64,000 nt of DNA from Yponomeuta sedellus (taxonomy: Eukaryota; Arthropoda; Insecta; Lepidoptera; Yponomeutidae). Position numbers and translations under genes: made by a program. Shown here piece after piece: positions 62,781-64,000 of the stretch (position 1 is its first letter; each line of letters opens with the position of its first letter). The stretch spans positions 17,515,889 to 17,579,888 of the forward strand of contig OW203732.1 of NCBI GenBank assembly GCA_934045075.1, in the 5' to 3' direction. Below the pieces are notes generated by a model. The model was not told the DNA's origin and did no database searches. It saw only the letters and a program-made list of their open reading frames with translations.

Positions 62781-64000
62781 GATCAATCGACCACGCTCTG
62801 TATGTACCTTTTAAGTACTTCCTAATTTAAGCTTTACCTACTGTGGTATGCTGTGATCTGTTCCGCACAAGCAATTAGTTGATCGCGCCAGCCTGTCGGT
62901 GGACGACCGAATCATGATTGATGGCGCAGGCGCCGCCCCCCGGTCTTATCGAGTTATCGCTCGTTGATTACTTACTAGGGAATCGAGTCTTTTTGTTCAG
63001 TAAATTAAGGCTTGTCCTGCCTCTGCAATCCCTCTACCTTGCACTAACAATGTTTATGATTAGGTATAACAAAAAAAAACATCAATATGTTTACAGTTGA
63101 GAGCACATCAACCTATACGTTTTTATTGCAAAGTAGCCCATAATACGTAAAGTGCGTGGATGTATATTATAATATGATGTAGACTGTACCTACTGCATTC
63201 GAAATTTTGAAGTCTTCATTGTGTATTTCCACATTTTTGGGTGTTAAATTTCTTTTATGGTAATAATAAAAATGTGTAAGCGAGAGGATGGTTCGATCCA
63301 CTTCGTATACGCCATCGCTACAGTTCCGTTTGATGGTATTGGTACGTTTTTATCGTAGAAAGTCTTACAGTCTCGCAAACTGCAAATTAAGGTTGCTCCT
63401 ACGTAGAGAATGCTGTCTCCCTTGCACAAATTAACTTTTTCAATAATTGTATTAAAATGAGTTAACTTTTGATAAATGTGCTCTGAGGGTTATGCATATT
63501 TTAGAATCAAATTTTTAAAGCAAAATTTGGTAAATGATAAGGAAAATATGTTTTGAAAGTCTACAATTTTTTTATCTACCAGTCCCTGAGACCACATTTA
63601 TCAAAAAAAGACTATTTTTATTACAATCACTAAAAATGTTAAACGGTGCGAGCGAGAAAGCATGCCTCACGTAAGAACCGCCTCAAAAGCCACTGCTGCA
63701 CGTTTTCTTTCAATGGCATGCAGTGTAGGCAACATTAGGTTTTCTTTCTTTTAATTCTCGAAATCTTTATTGGCCAGATATGGGATCGCCATAACTTTGC
63801 GATGGCGGCATCGCGCCCCGATTATTCACGGCCAGCGATAAAATTCTACACGGTCTTGTTTCGTTGCGTATAAAAATAACATTCAAAACCGTTGGAACGA
63901 AGTTCTTCATTATGAAATAGGATCATTTACAATAGAAAAACAAAGCCGGAGTCACGTTTCTTACGTCACCGTGAAATTTTACGTCTTTCTTAAGAATACA
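62781..64000. other. No gene seen
   Basis: Last 1.2 kb: AT-rich. Frames of 60 codons at 62918-63100 and 63244-63429 have no recognisable domain. No repeat recognised. Confidence 0.45.

Overview
This window looks like 64 kb of insect, most probably lepidopteran (moth or butterfly), intergenic DNA that has filled with transposable elements. It is AT-rich. I see no host protein-coding exon that I would defend and no prokaryotic signal. The lineage call rests on several repeat types I know from Lepidoptera: LINE 3' ends of the 'CACTGCTGGACATAG' and 'AATAAAGAATATTCTTATC' kinds, RTE-like LINE C-termini, and tRNA-derived SINEs. It also rests on Transib, mariner and BEL/Pao elements. Nearly all short open frames are chance frames or read-throughs of repeats.

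Layout. At 1-663 (minus) lies the N-terminal half of a BEL/Pao gag, open to the window edge. A 2.4-kb non-autonomous LTR element (710-3155), with two 272-bp LTRs that read the same and a 4-bp target duplication, is inserted just upstream of its start codon. From 3.2 to 34.8 kb there is a mosaic of SINEs, MITEs, small Helitrons, LINE 3' ends, and tandem or inverted duplications. This includes a large palindromic array of a tRNA-like 310-bp repeat (10.8-12.3 kb).

At 34.9-38.5 kb is a nested locus. A LINE fragment is followed by a common insect repeat. That repeat is split by a 3.0-kb terminal-inverted-repeat transposon carrying a broken IS630/Tc1-like transposase, and that transposon in turn holds a long fold-back and a mariner-type MITE. 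At 39.4-42.3 kb lies the best gene of the window: a complete Transib element. It has 5-bp GC-rich target duplications and CAC...GTG ends, plus an open two-exon transposase of 654 residues in the RAG1-related family. From 42.4 to 64 kb the SINE, LINE and MITE mosaic resumes. It includes a mariner pseudogene (45.4-45.9 kb) and a recent 509-bp tandem duplication (54.4-55.5 kb).

Two repeat families dominate and deserve names. The first is a SINE with about 16 copies whose head resembles 5S rRNA. It keeps the 5S internal promoter blocks and has a GATAAC- or GATGATG-type tail. The second is a tRNA-like 310-bp repeat. At five of about eight loci it occurs as head-to-head inverted pairs. Non-autonomous elements here would depend on proteins encoded elsewhere: LINE reverse transcriptase for the SINEs, and rolling-circle or DDE transposases for the Helitrons and MITEs. 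The Transib is the only element in view that could still encode its own complete transposase.
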